DNA of 64,000 bases from Aurelia coerulea (GCA_039566865.1 CM076960.1:13120501-13184500), one strand, 5' to 3'; counted from the stretch's first letter, positions 1 to 11,843 are shown. A program made the numbers and translations. The notes: generated by a model from the sequence alone, not told the origin.

Positions 1-1138
1 GCTGTTTTCTGATGAGCTAATTTATCGTGACTATTCAATGAAAATTCAAAATAAATGTATCATCTTGGAGATTCGCCTTTGTACTTTCTTCTGATACAAA
101 TTAGATCTCCATATGTTTTGGGATTGCTGTGATATAAATGGATTTCCAACAAGTATTTTTTGTTGATCTTTCACCCAAAGATCAGCCTGTATCTAAATAA
201 GGATCTTTCCTTTTGAATTTAGCTAATTACAAAGGAATTTCTCCTCTTAAAATGCGATATTTGATGCACAAACCGTGGATTTGTTTACGTATTTCTTATC
301 CAGCCCCTTTAACTGTATATAAATTGTATTAATGTATTTAGGATATTTATTTTCTTATTTAAGTATTGCGTTCGTAAGCTGAAGTGTATTTTGTGTATAA
401 AGAATTTAAAATGAAAATGAAAAATCACAAGCACAAAATATAATTGCACATTAGCTTCTTGCATCTTTACTGTACTCAGAGTACTTTGATTACAAGCACA
501 TTTTTCCTAACCATTTGCTTGCAGGCACAGAATATCTTAAATGGGGCCTGGTAGCTTGGAACTAGAAATTATCCGTTGTCCAAAAAAAGCACTCCTGTTT
601 AAAAAATCACCAACAATCAATTATCAAACCTTTGATAAAATGTTCTTTTGTTTTGTCAAAGACCAAACAATATTTATTGATGATAAAATGCTTTTCTTTT
701 CATACAACAAGGTCGAAAATTACACGTTGAAAAACCTTACTTTGAGCTATAGTTTTTAAGCAACATACTCAATCTTACTTAAGAGTCCAAATTTTCAGAT
801 TTTTTTATCACCATTGACGTCTCCAATGATAGTGCGCATTTAATTTAGTCATTAATGACCAAACAAGATGCTTTACATTCACAAAGAAATTGATCTGGCA
901 ATCATCATTGCTTCTTTGCAGTATGATTCAAAACCAGGTAGCCCTTAAAAGAGCTTAAAGTTGCTCATTTTCAAGCCAAGTAAAAAATCAGCTAGTCTGG
1001 GAAATAATTTGGCCTTTGATCTACTTGACAAAAAAAGAAAATTGAAGATTGGTTGCGTAACCAAATTTTGGAGAATTTTCAAACAGGAGTACTTTCTTTG
1101 GGACACACGGTAGGATAGGAAGTACAAGCATTACTTAC
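1..1138. other. Left edge, no gene recognised
   Basis: I see no convincing coding segment here. By gene order the last Ras exon (codons 153 to the CAAX box) should lie on the minus strand to the left of 1139. I searched this stretch by eye for the conserved segment that follows the GV codons and did not find it, so that exon probably lies outside the window. Confidence 0.5.
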
Positions 1139-1257
1139 CACTCCCTGCCTCGTTTTGGCTGACGTCTCTACGATTGGAACCGAAAATGATCGGGCCATTT
1201 CACGTGCTTCTTGGGGTGAAACTTCTCGCCTAGGTAAATCGCATTTGTTTGCAGCCA
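1139..1257 (-). CDS. Ras: Ras GTPase, exon for codons 113-152
   Basis: This 119-nt exon of the minus-strand Ras gene encodes the base-recognition half of the G domain. It contains the NKCD motif (residues 116-119, guanine contacts) and ETSAKTRQGV, including the SAK motif (145-147). The exon starts after a TTGTTTTCAG acceptor with two bases of codon 113 and ends in phase 0 at the V152 codon before GTAAGT. Its 39 full codons match the length of mammalian Ras residues 114-152 exactly. The two residues before NKCD read AA where most Ras proteins have VG. The preceding small exon (codons 100-113) was not located, and the following exon lies further left. Membership of the Ras subfamily is certain; the exact paralogue is not. 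Confidence 0.93.
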
Positions 1258-1337
1258 CTGAAAACAATATGATATACAAATCAAAACATTGGAGAAGCCA
1301 CTTTGAAATGCTAATAAGTTAGACTTATCACATTTCG

Positions 1338-1515
1338 TCCCTTGTTTCCCTGCGTCCTTTGATTTGCAGATATCACTTGCTCAGAAGTGACTCATTTCAT
1401 TACTCTTAAAAAGTGTAGCCACTTTAGGCCAATATAGTATTTTATAAGAGTAATGAAATGAGTCCCTTATTGAGCAAGTGATATCTGCAAATCAAAGAAC
1501 GCAGGGAAACAAGGA
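1338..1515. mobile_element. Palindromic MITE-like element
   Basis: Two arms of about 70 bp are near-perfect inverted repeats, TCCCTTGTTTCCCTGCGT at the left and its complement at the right. They are separated by about 35 bp and there is no coding capacity. It lies in a Ras intron. The superfamily is not clear because I see no target duplication. Confidence 0.6.
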
Positions 1516-3415
1516 TTGCTTTTTCGCCTCTCAGTCGTAGCAAGCATCTTTATCGAGTTTTCATGCCATTTTCAATGCACGAGAACATAATAAAGAGGCT
1601 TGCTACGATAAAGAGGCGAAACATCAACCACACAGCCTCGTTTTCGTTTGCGTGATATGACGTCACTTTGCTCAAATTGCTTATTTGAATACGTGATTTC
1701 ACAAGGAGAAGGTGAAAAATAGTGGAAAAGAGTATCATACATCATTCATAGCAGTATTATCTTGTATTTTATCATCAATCATACCAACCCCGGACTTGTC
1801 CTTTAAAAATGATCGTTATTTCTTGTTGGGGAGATCTGTCGACCTGAATCTTGTGACCGTGTTGATCAAGAAGCCTGGTTCGGCAAAAGTTGTCGAATTT
1901 GCGCAGCCGCAGTAGGATTTAGTTGACGGCCATGTTTTTTGTTGTTGTGCTGCTTACGCCGGTGAAGCTTCGTCTTTCTCCAGCGTAGTTCTCACTTGGA
2001 TAAATACAGATTTCAAGGATTTCAACTATAAAATGTCAGGGAAAATAAAGTATGCTGACTGTTAAGTAACGGAAAGTCATTTGGGACGTATATTTTTGGG
2101 CCAAAGCGTCTATAGCGCCAAAAACAAAGACAGTATGGAAAAGCAGGCCCAATCAAGGGGGAATCAAGGCCTTAAAAAAGCACCCTTTTTTGGCCTTCTT
2201 AATCTTATTATGGAGAGTCGATAACACCGCCAACAGAACACATCAATCAGTTTATTATATTTAGACTTCAAATCAGAGCTGTTACTTGAAATTTGCTCCT
2301 TGTACTGTACTGGCTATGGCTATGCTGTTATAATCTAGTAGAGTGGAGACAAAGCAGACTGACTGGCAAACGGATATCATCATATAATATCACATCAGTT
2401 TAACTTACCAGCCACAGATCAAGAAAAACAAAAAATAAACTGTAACAACAAGACTAGAATAAATGTTGTTGTATACCGACATGTGACCAATCCAGTTTTG
2501 CCAATAGCACTGAGAAGAAATATACCAAAGAGGATGTAGAACATTTACGTATGTAGAACATTTAAGTATGGTACATACAGTGCATAATAGTAGTCATACA
2601 AAGCAAAACCATGTCTCTATGATATGTTGACAACTTTTCTTTTCCAAACTAAACAGAACATAATAAAACACAACATCCATTGCAAACATACTTAATGATA
2701 AACCAAAACGGAATCAAGAAGACCAGAGAGAGTCAATGAGAAATGAAATTTATTTCTCATTGACAACAATTACAGTCAACATCTATAGCACACTCACGTG
2801 TGGAGAAATACTTTACTCAACATGGAGATTACCATAGACCTGTTAGCTGTTCTAAAAAGAATCAGACTTGAACGATATTTTGGTACATTTTGGAGAATTT
2901 TTGAATGTGCACTAAAGGAAAGGGATCGACACTCTAACACCACTCAATCGAACCTTGCATATAAAAGGTATACAAATAATGTTCGATCCAGGCTCTTTTG
3001 TAGAATAGCTAAAAGGTCTCTTAAGTGCTTCATAGAAGGCATACAGTGCAACCAAGGATGCATTACTCGCAAAAGTAAATACTGTATTCCATGATTTATC
3101 AATATTTTTTCTTTTCCAAACAAAACAGGGCAGAACCAAACAGAACTCATCAAATACAACCAACTAATGCAAACATTATCAAAGATGAATTAATTTCCCC
3201 CCAATTTCCCTATTCTCACACACAGATAGCTGATGTATTGCCTTGACATTTTCTACCAAATTATCACTCAATTTCTTCATTTTTAGAATTGCAAAATGTG
3301 TGTTTGCAGTATTTTTGTGCTTGCATATTGTGAGATATGATTCTTTTCATGACATTTCTGTTAGAGCTCTATCCACAAGGAAATCTTCCAAAAGAAACTT
3401 TTCCAAATAGTGTCA

Positions 3416-3852
3416 TCATAAAGGTAAGACTGCAGAGAGAGATTTGCATGTTTTCATGAGGCTGACAAGAGATCTGCAGTCAAGAAATTGCAGGATGGAG
3501 TGGCCAAGCTGGCCCTTTTCACACAACAGCACAGCATTACTTCCTGAAAACATTGCTGATGATAAGGATGTTGTAGGAGATTCCATTCTTAAACCAAGAG
3601 CTCTTTCATTAAGATTGTCAGTGTAACTGACAGTCGTTTTTGCACCCAATGCTCTTAATCTATAATTGAAGTTATACCATTGTTTCCAATGAGCATGACA
3701 GACATAAAGATCTTGGCAATTATCAACCTTGTCAACTCTAAAATAACTGCACAACAGCTGCACACCATCCCAATCTTCAATTTTGTTACCACAAACTCTG
3801 AATTTCTTTCCAAGGCGGGGTTTGGGTCTAGTATGCGTAGTCCTACACTGAT
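3416..3852 (-). CDS. Open frame of unknown function with F-box-like C-terminus
   Basis: An open minus-strand frame runs from a good acceptor-like site (CTTGCTTTTTAG, exon start near 3852) to a TGA at 3416. There is no obvious ATG at its beginning, so it may be an internal-to-terminal exon. The composition looks protein-like: WDGVQLLCSYFRVDKVDN, then LYVCHAHWKQWYNFNYRL, and near the end GHSILQFLDCRSLVSLMKTC. That last segment resembles the helical core of an F-box. I do not recognise the family. It sits inside the Ras gene on the same strand, between the codon 113-152 exon and the codon 66-99 exon, but no Ras sequence matches it. It could be a retrocopied gene fragment, part of a mobile element or a nested gene. 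Confidence 0.35.
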
Positions 3853-4019
3853 CTAAAAAGCAAGCATTTTTGTGGACTGTCTACGAAATATGGCATAATA
3901 TTGCTCCCTTGATTAGTTAGAACTTTTTCAGGTATTTCAGATGTGGCCAAAGTTCTTGTTTTGTGGAATAGAGGGGATATGCACCCGTTTTGGGTAATTT
4001 TTGGCCTGAAAATTCTGGG

Positions 4020-4740
4020 ATTGGGATATACTTTCACTGGAAATTTCTGTGATTGGGGTATACTTTCACTTGGAATTTTCTGGGATTGGGGTTGACTGTT
4101 ATAATAAAAATTCTGGTAATGGGTGTTAAATGTCCCCATTGATCCAGAACAGATTTGTTCCGCTTGTGACCATAGCTGAGAGGAAATCTTTTCTTTTGTA
4201 TTGAAATTTTTGACGACGCAGAAGATAAAATGATAACAAATAGTAAAAAACTGATAATGAGAAATAGAAATGATATAAACAACAAATGATAACAAAAGAT
4301 CACCGTTGAATTGTTCCTTGTTACTTCTTCAACATTCTGTGATAGGTTATCAATATCTGACCTATACTCTGGGATAGGGTATCAATGTCTGACCAAAATT
4401 CTGGGATTGGGTCATACCAGAAATCCTGGTGGCGCACACCCCTGTATAAATTTATAGTGAAGTACCCACCGGGTTTCCCGCCCCTCTCCCCACCCCAAAA
4501 TACCCATCAAGTATCACTAAAGTTTCTTTCTCCCTATTCACATCCCCTGTCACCCCAAATCCCTCTCAAAATACCAAGCCCACAATACCCCACCCACAAT
4601 GCCCAACCCAAGATACCCAACCTAAAATACCAGCCCAAAATAGCCAACCCACAACAGCCACCCAAATTATATTTTCTCGGTACCCTTCTCTTCTCTTGCC
4701 CTCAAATCAAAAAACACCTTTCTGTAGTGTATGCTTAGGC
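4020..4740. repeat. Degenerate short tandem repeats
   Basis: Near 4020-4110 and 4330-4440 a unit like ATTCTGGGATTGGG recurs. From about 4440 to 4740 a C/A-rich stretch of degenerate AATACCC/CCCAACC-like words follows. Open frames across it are repeat artefacts. Confidence 0.55.
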
Positions 4741-5348
4741 CCGCACTTCAAATATTCAAAAATCAAAACCAGTGTTCCAATGTTCAAGAATCAAAAACCT
4801 AATTTACCAACTCGGCATATCTTAGCCCCAAGCACGATATCAATTGCATTAAAACAGCATCTAACAAATCAATCTGCAGTATGAACGTAAAAAGAGATGC
4901 TGCAGAAAAGTAACGCAGCGAATACCCGAGAAAAAGGTCGTTGGCTTGGCTGTGTTGAAGTGAACGTTAAATTCGATTTCCGCAAAAATTTTGGCGCGAA
5001 AGGCGCAGCTCCTCTTTTCTCCCTGCACAGGAGGAAAATACGACGATTTGATTGACTAATAACTCAGCAATGCAGCTAAATGCTCTGCGCAGCCTCGATA
5101 TGCGCAGATTCGACAACTTTTTTGGTCGTCGACGATAGGCCCAGATTCTTTTGTTTTAAGACAAAGGTTTTTCGAGTTCGTCTCCCCAACAATTTCAAAC
5201 TCTTTTTTTAACATTACATATATACTGGGCGAGTCAATATAAGAGACTCCCTTTTTGCAACGCTACTGCTCCCCTGATACCACGGCAATAATAGTGCTAC
5301 ATATATCAAGTCATAGTGAACATGTTCAAATAGATCTTAAAATTTACC

Positions 5349-5720
5349 TGACAGAAATCGGCCACTCCGTTCTGAAATTATGAGGGATTTCCTTTGGAAA
5401 GCCCCTTAAATAAACCTTCAAAACGGGATAAAAATAGGATAAAATTTTCTAAATATTTTTCCCTCACGGCGATAACGTCAAGGCACATGTTATCCTCTTG
5501 GGAGGATGCAATCGCCCGGAAAAGTATAGTTATGTTCGTAGGGATCACACTTTAATCTTCCCAATGGGACAACACTTGCTGAAGCACGTATGAATCATTG
5601 CTGAAAAGCAGAAACGTTAGGAAATTTTGAACGTGATTTTATGCTGTTTGAAGGTTTCTGAAAGGTGCGTTCTCTAGAAAATCCCTTATAATTTCAGAAC
5701 GAAGTGGCCAATTTTAGTCA
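5349..5720. mobile_element. Non-autonomous TIR element (about 370 bp)
   Basis: The left end GGCCACTCCGTTCTGAAATT and the right end (complement GGCCACTTCGTTCTGAAATT) form inverted repeats of about 40 bp including short outer TGAC matches. No transposase frame is present. Confidence 0.6.
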
Positions 5721-6085
5721 CGTCAATTTTAGAATGAATTTTAACATGTCCAACATTGCCATTATGATTGCCTCGACATCTAGGGAGCAGTGGCCATGGA
5801 AACGAGGATTGTTTTTATTGGCCCACCCGGCATTTACAGAGGCTGAAAAAGGAATAGCTAAATTGAAGCTAATTTGTCAGACATGTTCAATGCTGTTAAA
5901 CAATTGATCGAGGAAGATCAGCCGAAGTTATGAGTATGAAGTACTGTACTTCAACAGCATGCTTTTTATCTGGGAGTCATGATTCAGGGATCTTGAGCCA
6001 AGATATCAGTCGGAAGAACTCGATTTACGCATTGGTCTTAAGTCTGATTGTTTCTCTCGGCCCGAAGAGATCAAATTTATGTACA

Positions 6086-7737
6086 GGGCGTCCCAAAAAA
6101 CATGTGCGCCATTTGAATGGCTACTGTGAAGGAGCCATAAATCTAACTTTCCCGTTTTTCAGATTTGTGAGCAGAAGAAATTTCAACTTAGAGTTTGGCA
6201 CCGAGTTTGTGTAAATCTGACAAGTGGTTGCTGATTTATTGAGAAAGAAAGTCACAATCACTGGTTGCTTCAAACCAGAGGATTTTATCTCCGTACTTAA
6301 CCTTATAACTTGAAATTTAACATTAAATGAGCTTAAACTTTACAGTTATGCCAGGAAACGCATTTGGGAGTAATTAATGACCATATTTCATTTTTCATGC
6401 ACTGTTAATTAAAAGGGACCAGACAACTACCAGTGGTGAGAAAATAAGTATTCAAGGAAAAACAATCATGTCTGAAGATTCAGTCAAACTTCTCGGGATT
6501 CAACTAGACTATAAACTAAACTTTGATCCACACATTGCAGTACTTTGTAGAAAAGCTGCAACTCAACTTAATGTCCTAAAGAGGCTTCGAGCATATATTG
6601 GTTTTGATGCGAGAGAAGTCCTTGTTCAGAGCTTTGTTTATTCTAATTTCAATTACTGTCCTTTAGTATGGCATTTTTGTTCAACTAAATCAATGCATAA
6701 GATTGAGAAGGTACAAGAATGTGCACTTAGGTTCCTTCATAATGATCATGTCAGTTCATATAATGGCCTTCTACTGAAATCACAGCGATGCACCATGCAT
6801 GTTTACCGACTTAGAGCTATCTCCATAGAAATTTTCAAGACTCTAAATGGTCTGAATCCATCCTTCATGAAAGATATTTTTCAAGTTAGATCCTCTAATT
6901 ATTCATCGCGAAATCCTAATAACCTTACCCATTACAGACCAAACCAGGTTACTTTCGGTGCTCGCAGTCTTAAGTTCTTAGGACCGCAGATTTGGAATTG
7001 CTTACCAAATGAGCTAAAATCGGCTGAAAGCCTTAATATTTTCAAAAGGTTAATATCACAATGGGATGGCCCCACGTGCAAATGCAACGCCTGTCGTTTT
7101 ACTGTAAGTAATGTACAAACCGTTTAAAAAAAATTATTTATTTTAATTTAATTACTGTATCCATCGATTTTGATTAGTTTCCATGTACATATGTACATAG
7201 TAGACTAGATGATTTTTTTTTCAATCGATGTAAAATAAAGATACAACAACAACATATTCTTCAAGAATATCGACCAAGCAGCATGCTGGATGCAATATTG
7301 TTGGTTTAAAACGACTTTATCACTTTTGAGCATCAAAATATCTGATGGACGCATGCCATGGCCTGAGGCACTTGTGTTGCACATTTCCATTCCTTGCAAC
7401 CCTAGATATGTCCAATATTCTTGGTTGTCACAAAATGTAATGTATGACTATCTGTCTCACTTTTGAACATCAGAAAACAGGCTAGGTATGTTTTTTCAAT
7501 CATTTTCGTTGATTTTAACACCATGGAGAAAAATGAATCCTCTGGTTCTGAGGCAGCCAATAATTTTGGCTTTCTTGCTCCACAAAAAACAGCAACTAGT
7601 GATCGGATTTACTCAAACTCGGTGTCAATCTTTATTTTGAAGTCTCTTCTGTCAAGAATCTTAAAAACAGAAAAATTGGATTTATGGCTGCTCCGCAGAA
7701 GCCACTCAAACAGCGCACATGTTTTTTGGGACACCTT
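6086..7737. mobile_element. Long-TIR element with mariner-like ends, split by a LINE tail
   Basis: The left arm (about 6086-6295) starts GCGTCCCAAAAAACATGTGC. The right arm (about 7522-7737) is its diverged complement, starting GTGTCCCAAAAAACATGTGC on the minus strand. Arms of about 210 bp match along most of their length. GGGTGTCCCAAAA-type ends are common in Tc1/mariner-derived MITEs. The middle is occupied by a 5'-truncated LINE. Confidence 0.65.
6413..7256 (+). pseudogene. 5'-truncated LINE, reverse transcriptase C-terminus
   Basis: The open frame (ATG at 6468, stop after 7127) has the usual end of a CR1/L2/Rex-type ORF2: VKLLGIQLDYKLNFDPHI after the palm, then YCPLVWHFCSTKSMHKIEK, and FGARSLKFLGPQIWNCLPNE. 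Catalytic RT motifs and the endonuclease are missing, so this is a dead 5'-truncated copy. The 3' end is a short ACAACAACA tail near 7240-7256 instead of poly-A. Confidence 0.8.
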
Positions 7738-7933
7738 GCATGATTGTACAATGATCCGAAGTAAGGCTGTTGAAGATATCTAATGAACTGAATGGATACG
7801 GATACGTACAGACTATGGGAACACTGTCTCTATCTTTTACTCGTTGAATCTATAAAATAAACAGGAGCTTATGAGTTCAGTTTACTGCAAATCGGCATCA
7901 TTGTTGCAAAGTTTTTCATTTTTAGGCATGCAT

Positions 7934-8247
7934 AACGTCGGTATGTGTTACATTAGGGGAATCTCAGCATATGAAATGGCTGAAGCAGTACGCGGTCAAC
8001 TTCTAGCCTATCCGATATCAGAATGTCCTGTTGACGTATTGAGCTAACCAAATATGATTCAGCAAGGCTGTTGAAGATAAAGTTCAGTTTACCAAATACT
8101 GCAAAGTCATTTTTTTAACGTCGGTATGTGTTACATTAGGGGAATCTCAGCATATGAAATGGCTGAAGCAGTACGCGGTCAACTTCTAGCCTATCCGATA
8201 TCAGAATGTCCTGTTGACGTATTGAGCTAACCAAATATGATTCAGCA
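7934..8247. repeat. Two-copy direct repeat, 183-bp spacing
   Basis: A block of about 131 bp (7934-8064) recurs almost unchanged at 8117-8247. It contains TGTGTTACATTAGGGGAATC and ends in AATATGATTCAGCA. A diverged relative of the core appears near 11290-11420, on the other side of PLE-1. Confidence 0.8.
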
Positions 8248-8310
8248 CGTGTCAAAGCCTACTGTCTTTGCACGGCTATTTTTATCAAGGATTGTTCCTC
8301 CTTAAAGGGA

Positions 8311-8313
8311 ATA

Positions 8314-8391
<78 letters not shown>
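8311..8391. repeat. (AAT)n microsatellite
   Basis: An almost pure AAT trinucleotide run of about 27 units directly abuts the 3' end of the Penelope-like element PLE-1. Confidence 0.95.
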
Positions 8392-8393
<2 letters not shown>

Positions 8394-8446
8394 CTAAACC
8401 ACCATCATGTGTTAACAGAAAATAAATATAAAAACACAACTGTTAA

Positions 8447-8492
8447 ATGCCTCAAACGTTTCGATAAAAATCTTCGTCAGTGTGAGCTATTT
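8447..8492 (-). ncRNA. Hammerhead-ribozyme-like core of PLE-1
   Basis: The minus strand reads CTGACGA, a short hairpin (GAT-loop-ATC), then GAAACGTTT. These are the conserved hammerhead boxes CUGANGA and GAAA, with a self-complementary AAACGTTT in place of a long helix III. Helix I is weak but possible. Penelope-like elements are known to carry minimal hammerheads with very short helix III (work of Cervera and De la Peña). PLE-2 has the same arrangement at the equivalent place. Activity cannot be judged from sequence. Confidence 0.6.
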
Positions 8493-8962
8493 ACAGGGCA
8501 GCCAAGTATTTATAGTAAACAATTATTTACATCACAATACATACACTTTAAAATAAAATATAATTTACAATTGAATACATGATACATAAACAAGTTCTAA
8601 AAAAACACATAAGTCAGCCTAAAATCAATACCCAAAAGACCATTGTCGTTGTATTCTTAAGAAATGTTGCCATTTAAGAGCTGTGCATTGAGCTTTTGGT
8701 AGTTTAATTGAAATGTGAAGAGGAACTGGGAGCCTTTATGAACCACTTGAGACTGTGCCAACTTATTTCTGTGGCTCCCCCAGGTAACTTTCCATGGATT
8801 CGCTAGCCGCTAAACTATTTTAGCAAATGCTGAATCCAGGATAGCCCGATAGGGGATTCCACCCTACCACCACGTGCAGAAAGGCACGAAGTTACAGAGG
8901 GAACCACAAAAATTGGCGTTAGCGCAGCCTCCCTTGACACGCTTCAGATGTAATGGTAAAAT

Positions 8963-11082
8963 CTATGCTGTTCCACACGCAAACATGTCTAATTCCACAT
9001 CTGCCGCTCTTTCATTGAGACCATTTGGCGAGAACGTTCCAAGCCGATACTGCCAGTAAAGTTCTTTTCTCCGAAGTGAATAAACATCCTCTGCCCCGTC
9101 GATTATTTTTATCCCAACCGTAAATGCCCCGTTGTGTCCGTTTTCAAAAAAATGCGCAAAAAAGCTTGCTTGTGGAATAGGTTTCCCCCTGTCAAGGGAG
9201 CCTTCGTTATGTTTGCGTGAATAAGACCTAAAGTATGACTTGTAAACATTAAATCTTTGCCGAAATTTTGTCTTAGTACTCCCCACATATTTTTTGTTAC
9301 AACGATCACATTGCAACAGATAAACCACGTATTCGGAATTACAGTCATACTTTCCAGAAAACGTTTGAAACGACCTTGTTGAGTTGAAATTTTGGAAAGT
9401 ATCTCCCTCCCTCATTAAAGGACAAATCTGACAACTTCTTCTACCATTACATCTGAAGGTGCCCTTTTCCATCAACTCTTCATCGAGATTTGCAAGTTTT
9501 GCCCTTACGAGTTTGTCTTTCAGACTTTTTGCCCTTCGGAACGAAACAAATATTTTGTCTTTGAAAACATTATTATGTTCATTATCCACCAAAAGAATAT
9601 TTTGATTACCCCGAATGATTTCGTGTACCTTGTGCAGAGCTGGGTGATATGTTAGTACCAACGGTATCCTCGTGTCATCCTTGGTCTTGGGTTTGGTATC
9701 TAGTAAAGCAGCACGGTTTTTTAGACGAACGCGTTCAATTTGACTATCGACCTCGTTTTCGATATAACCCCTTGCCAGCAGCCAAGTTTTTAGATCCCCC
9801 ACCCTATTTTCGAAAAAAGTTTCCTCTGAACAAATGCGCCGAATTCTGAGAGCCTGGCTGTAAGGAATACCCTTTTTGGTATGGCTAGGATGACATGAAG
9901 TGTGATGTAAGAGTTGATGGGTATCAGTAGGTTTTGTAAACAAATCAGTGACAATTTTGTTACCTTGTTTGATGACTTGAACATCGAGAAAATTAACTTT
10001 TTCCGAGGACCATTCTGCAGTGAACTTAATCGAATCATGGGCCCCATTAAGGAAATTTACAAAATCCCTGAGTTTTTCCTCCCCGTGCAACCAAACCAAA
10101 AAGACGTCGTCTATATACCTCCACCACAGCCATGGTTTCCACTGAGCTTCCGAAAGTAACTTTTCCTCAAGAGCCGCCAAGTAAAGAATCGCATAACTTG
10201 GAGCACATTTAGTTCCTATAGCAGTACCCCTAAGTTGCTGGTAAAAGTCACCATTGAATTCAAAAAAGTTGTTTTTCAAAACCACGCGAGCAAGCTCCGT
10301 AAGGGAGTTCGTGGAAATGGTCTTATCTTCTCGATGTTCAAGTGCTTCCCGTAAGGCTTCCAATCCCTCTTCATGCGGAATGCTAGGGTAGAGCCCAACA
10401 ACATCCACTGTACACAAAATAGCATTTTCAGGGAGTTGCCCCAAATTGTGGATTTTTTGAAGAAAATGGTTGGTGTCTTTAATGTACGACCTAACCTTTT
10501 TTGCCAATGGTTGCAAATGATGATCCAAAAATTCCGAAATATTCTCTGTAAAAAATCCACAATTGGAGATGACTGGTCTCCCTGGCACACTATTTAACCT
10601 TTTATGTATCTTAGGGAGGAGATAGAAACGTCCTAACCTTGGATTGTTAACCATAAAATATTCCAAGGTTTTTTCGTCGATATCTCCTCTATCTCTTATA
10701 ATATCTAAGATATCAGCTATGATTTGGTGAAGTCGTTCCGAAGGATCGTTATCAAGTTTGCTGTAAACCTCTGAATCCCCTAATTGCCCCTCTGCTTCCT
10801 GAATATAATCCTCTCTGTCCCACACAACCACCCCTGAACCCTTGTCCGCCTCCTTGATAACGATCGTTCGGTCAGCATTCAAGCTGTTGATTGCTGAAAG
10901 CTCCTCCCTACTGATATTACTATAATTATTTCCTCGTACACATATATTCATAAATTCCTCCTCTAACTTACTGAGGTACAACTCAATAGCAACATCCTTG
11001 TTTCGAGGATTAAATTTGCTACGTGTCTTAAATGCTGGATACTCGGAAAAATTATCTGTTTCTCTAAAATACCACTTTATTA
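8963..11082 (-). CDS. PLE-1 reverse transcriptase with GIY-YIG endonuclease
   Basis: This single open frame encodes a Penelope-family reverse transcriptase followed by a GIY-YIG nuclease. Visible motifs are VIKEADKGSGVVVWDREDY at the N-terminal side, LCTVDVVGLYPSIPHEEGL (motif A), RGTAIGTKCAPSYA (motif B), WWRYIDDVFLVW (motif C, YIDD) and FRCNGRRSCQIC (cysteine knuckle before the nuclease). The nuclease follows with YVVYLLQCDRCNKKYVGST. There is no frameshift or stop over about 700 codons. The frame is open upstream to the (AAT)n tract (KWYFRETDNFSEYP and on), so the true N-terminus is missing and no reliable start can be chosen. The intact frame suggests a recent copy. Confidence 0.88.
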
Positions 11083-11084
11083 TT

Positions 11085-11173
<89 letters not shown>

Positions 11174-11215
11174 GGATAATTTTGATTGTACAATAATAAT
11201 AATAATAATAATAAT
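11083..11215. repeat. (AAT)n microsatellite next to the PLE-1 5' end
   Basis: About 29 AAT units run to 11171, with a further short block at 11192-11215. It cuts the PLE-1 coding frame on its 5' side and mirrors the tract at 8311-8391. The element may therefore have inserted into a microsatellite. Confidence 0.95.
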
Positions 11216-11624
11216 ACGAATATTTTAACAGGATTAAAGCTTCAACAAAAATTGTTGTTTTCAATGCCTGTCCTGCTGAATGTAAGGATATAAAAGTGGC
11301 TCAAGCCACTTGCCGTCAAACTGTAGCCAATCGCATATCGGTATTTCCTGTTGACGTAGATCAGTTACTCAATATGGTGCGGTACGCGTCACGGCCTAGT
11401 ATCTATGAAATGGCAATTTTCATCAAAGGCTGATATATGCATAGATTCCCGTACACTCCTTTTACCATCCAAATGTTTCAAATGGAAGAGTTTGGCTATA
11501 AAACCTCAGACAAAAAGTTGCGGACACTATTCAAAAAACTGAAAAGATTTTTTTTTATTCATATAAATTATTACAATACATCAATACGTTCTACCATACT
11601 ATCTAACTACTATACAACAATACG

Positions 11625-11843
11625 GGGACGATACCATGAGGAGCAAAAGACAATGACTACCCCATGGCCAATGCACAAAGATGCACAATGTTAAACAGGG
11701 ACGATACCGCGAGGAGCAAAATACAATGACTACCCCATGGCCAATACATAAAGATGCACAATGTTAAACAGGGACGATACCGTGAGGAGCAAGAGACAAT
11801 GACTACCCCATGGCCAATACATAAAGATGCACAATGTTAAACA
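11625..11843. repeat. Three tandem copies of a 73-bp unit
   Basis: The unit starts GGGACGATACC and contains GACTACCCCATGGCCAAT. It repeats at 11625, 11698 and 11771 with few changes. Confidence 0.85.

Larger units (their letters stand above)
8392..11082 (-). mobile_element. Penelope-like retroelement PLE-1 (5'-truncated)
   Basis: A GIY-YIG-bearing Penelope-like element on the minus strand. Coding sequence runs from 11082 to 8963, and the 3' untranslated region runs to about 8392. Both ends touch (AAT)n tracts. The protein frame runs straight into the right tract, so the copy is 5'-truncated. The 3' part shares a block with PLE-2 (55542-57666), including a hammerhead-like core and the downstream TATAAATACTTGGCTG word. 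Confidence 0.85.

Noticed and set aside
421..470. CTTGCATCTTTACTG as a candidate for the last Ras exon
   Set aside because: The translation around it does not continue as the conserved Ras segment, and splice sites do not fit.
2341..2400. GATGATATC on the minus strand as the missing Ras exon
   Set aside because: The codons on both sides do not fit the Ras sequence and no suitable splice borders are present.
8268..8582. Open frame with a poly-Asn run
   Set aside because: It is a translation of the (AAT)n microsatellite running into the PLE-1 3' end.
9649..10597. Several plus-strand frames across PLE-1
   Set aside because: They are antisense shadows of the long RT-GIY-YIG frame.
11623..11843. 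CRISPR-like regular repeats (73-bp unit, also the 150-bp and R arrays)
   Set aside because: Units are contiguous tandem repeats without unique spacers, and the context is clearly eukaryotic.
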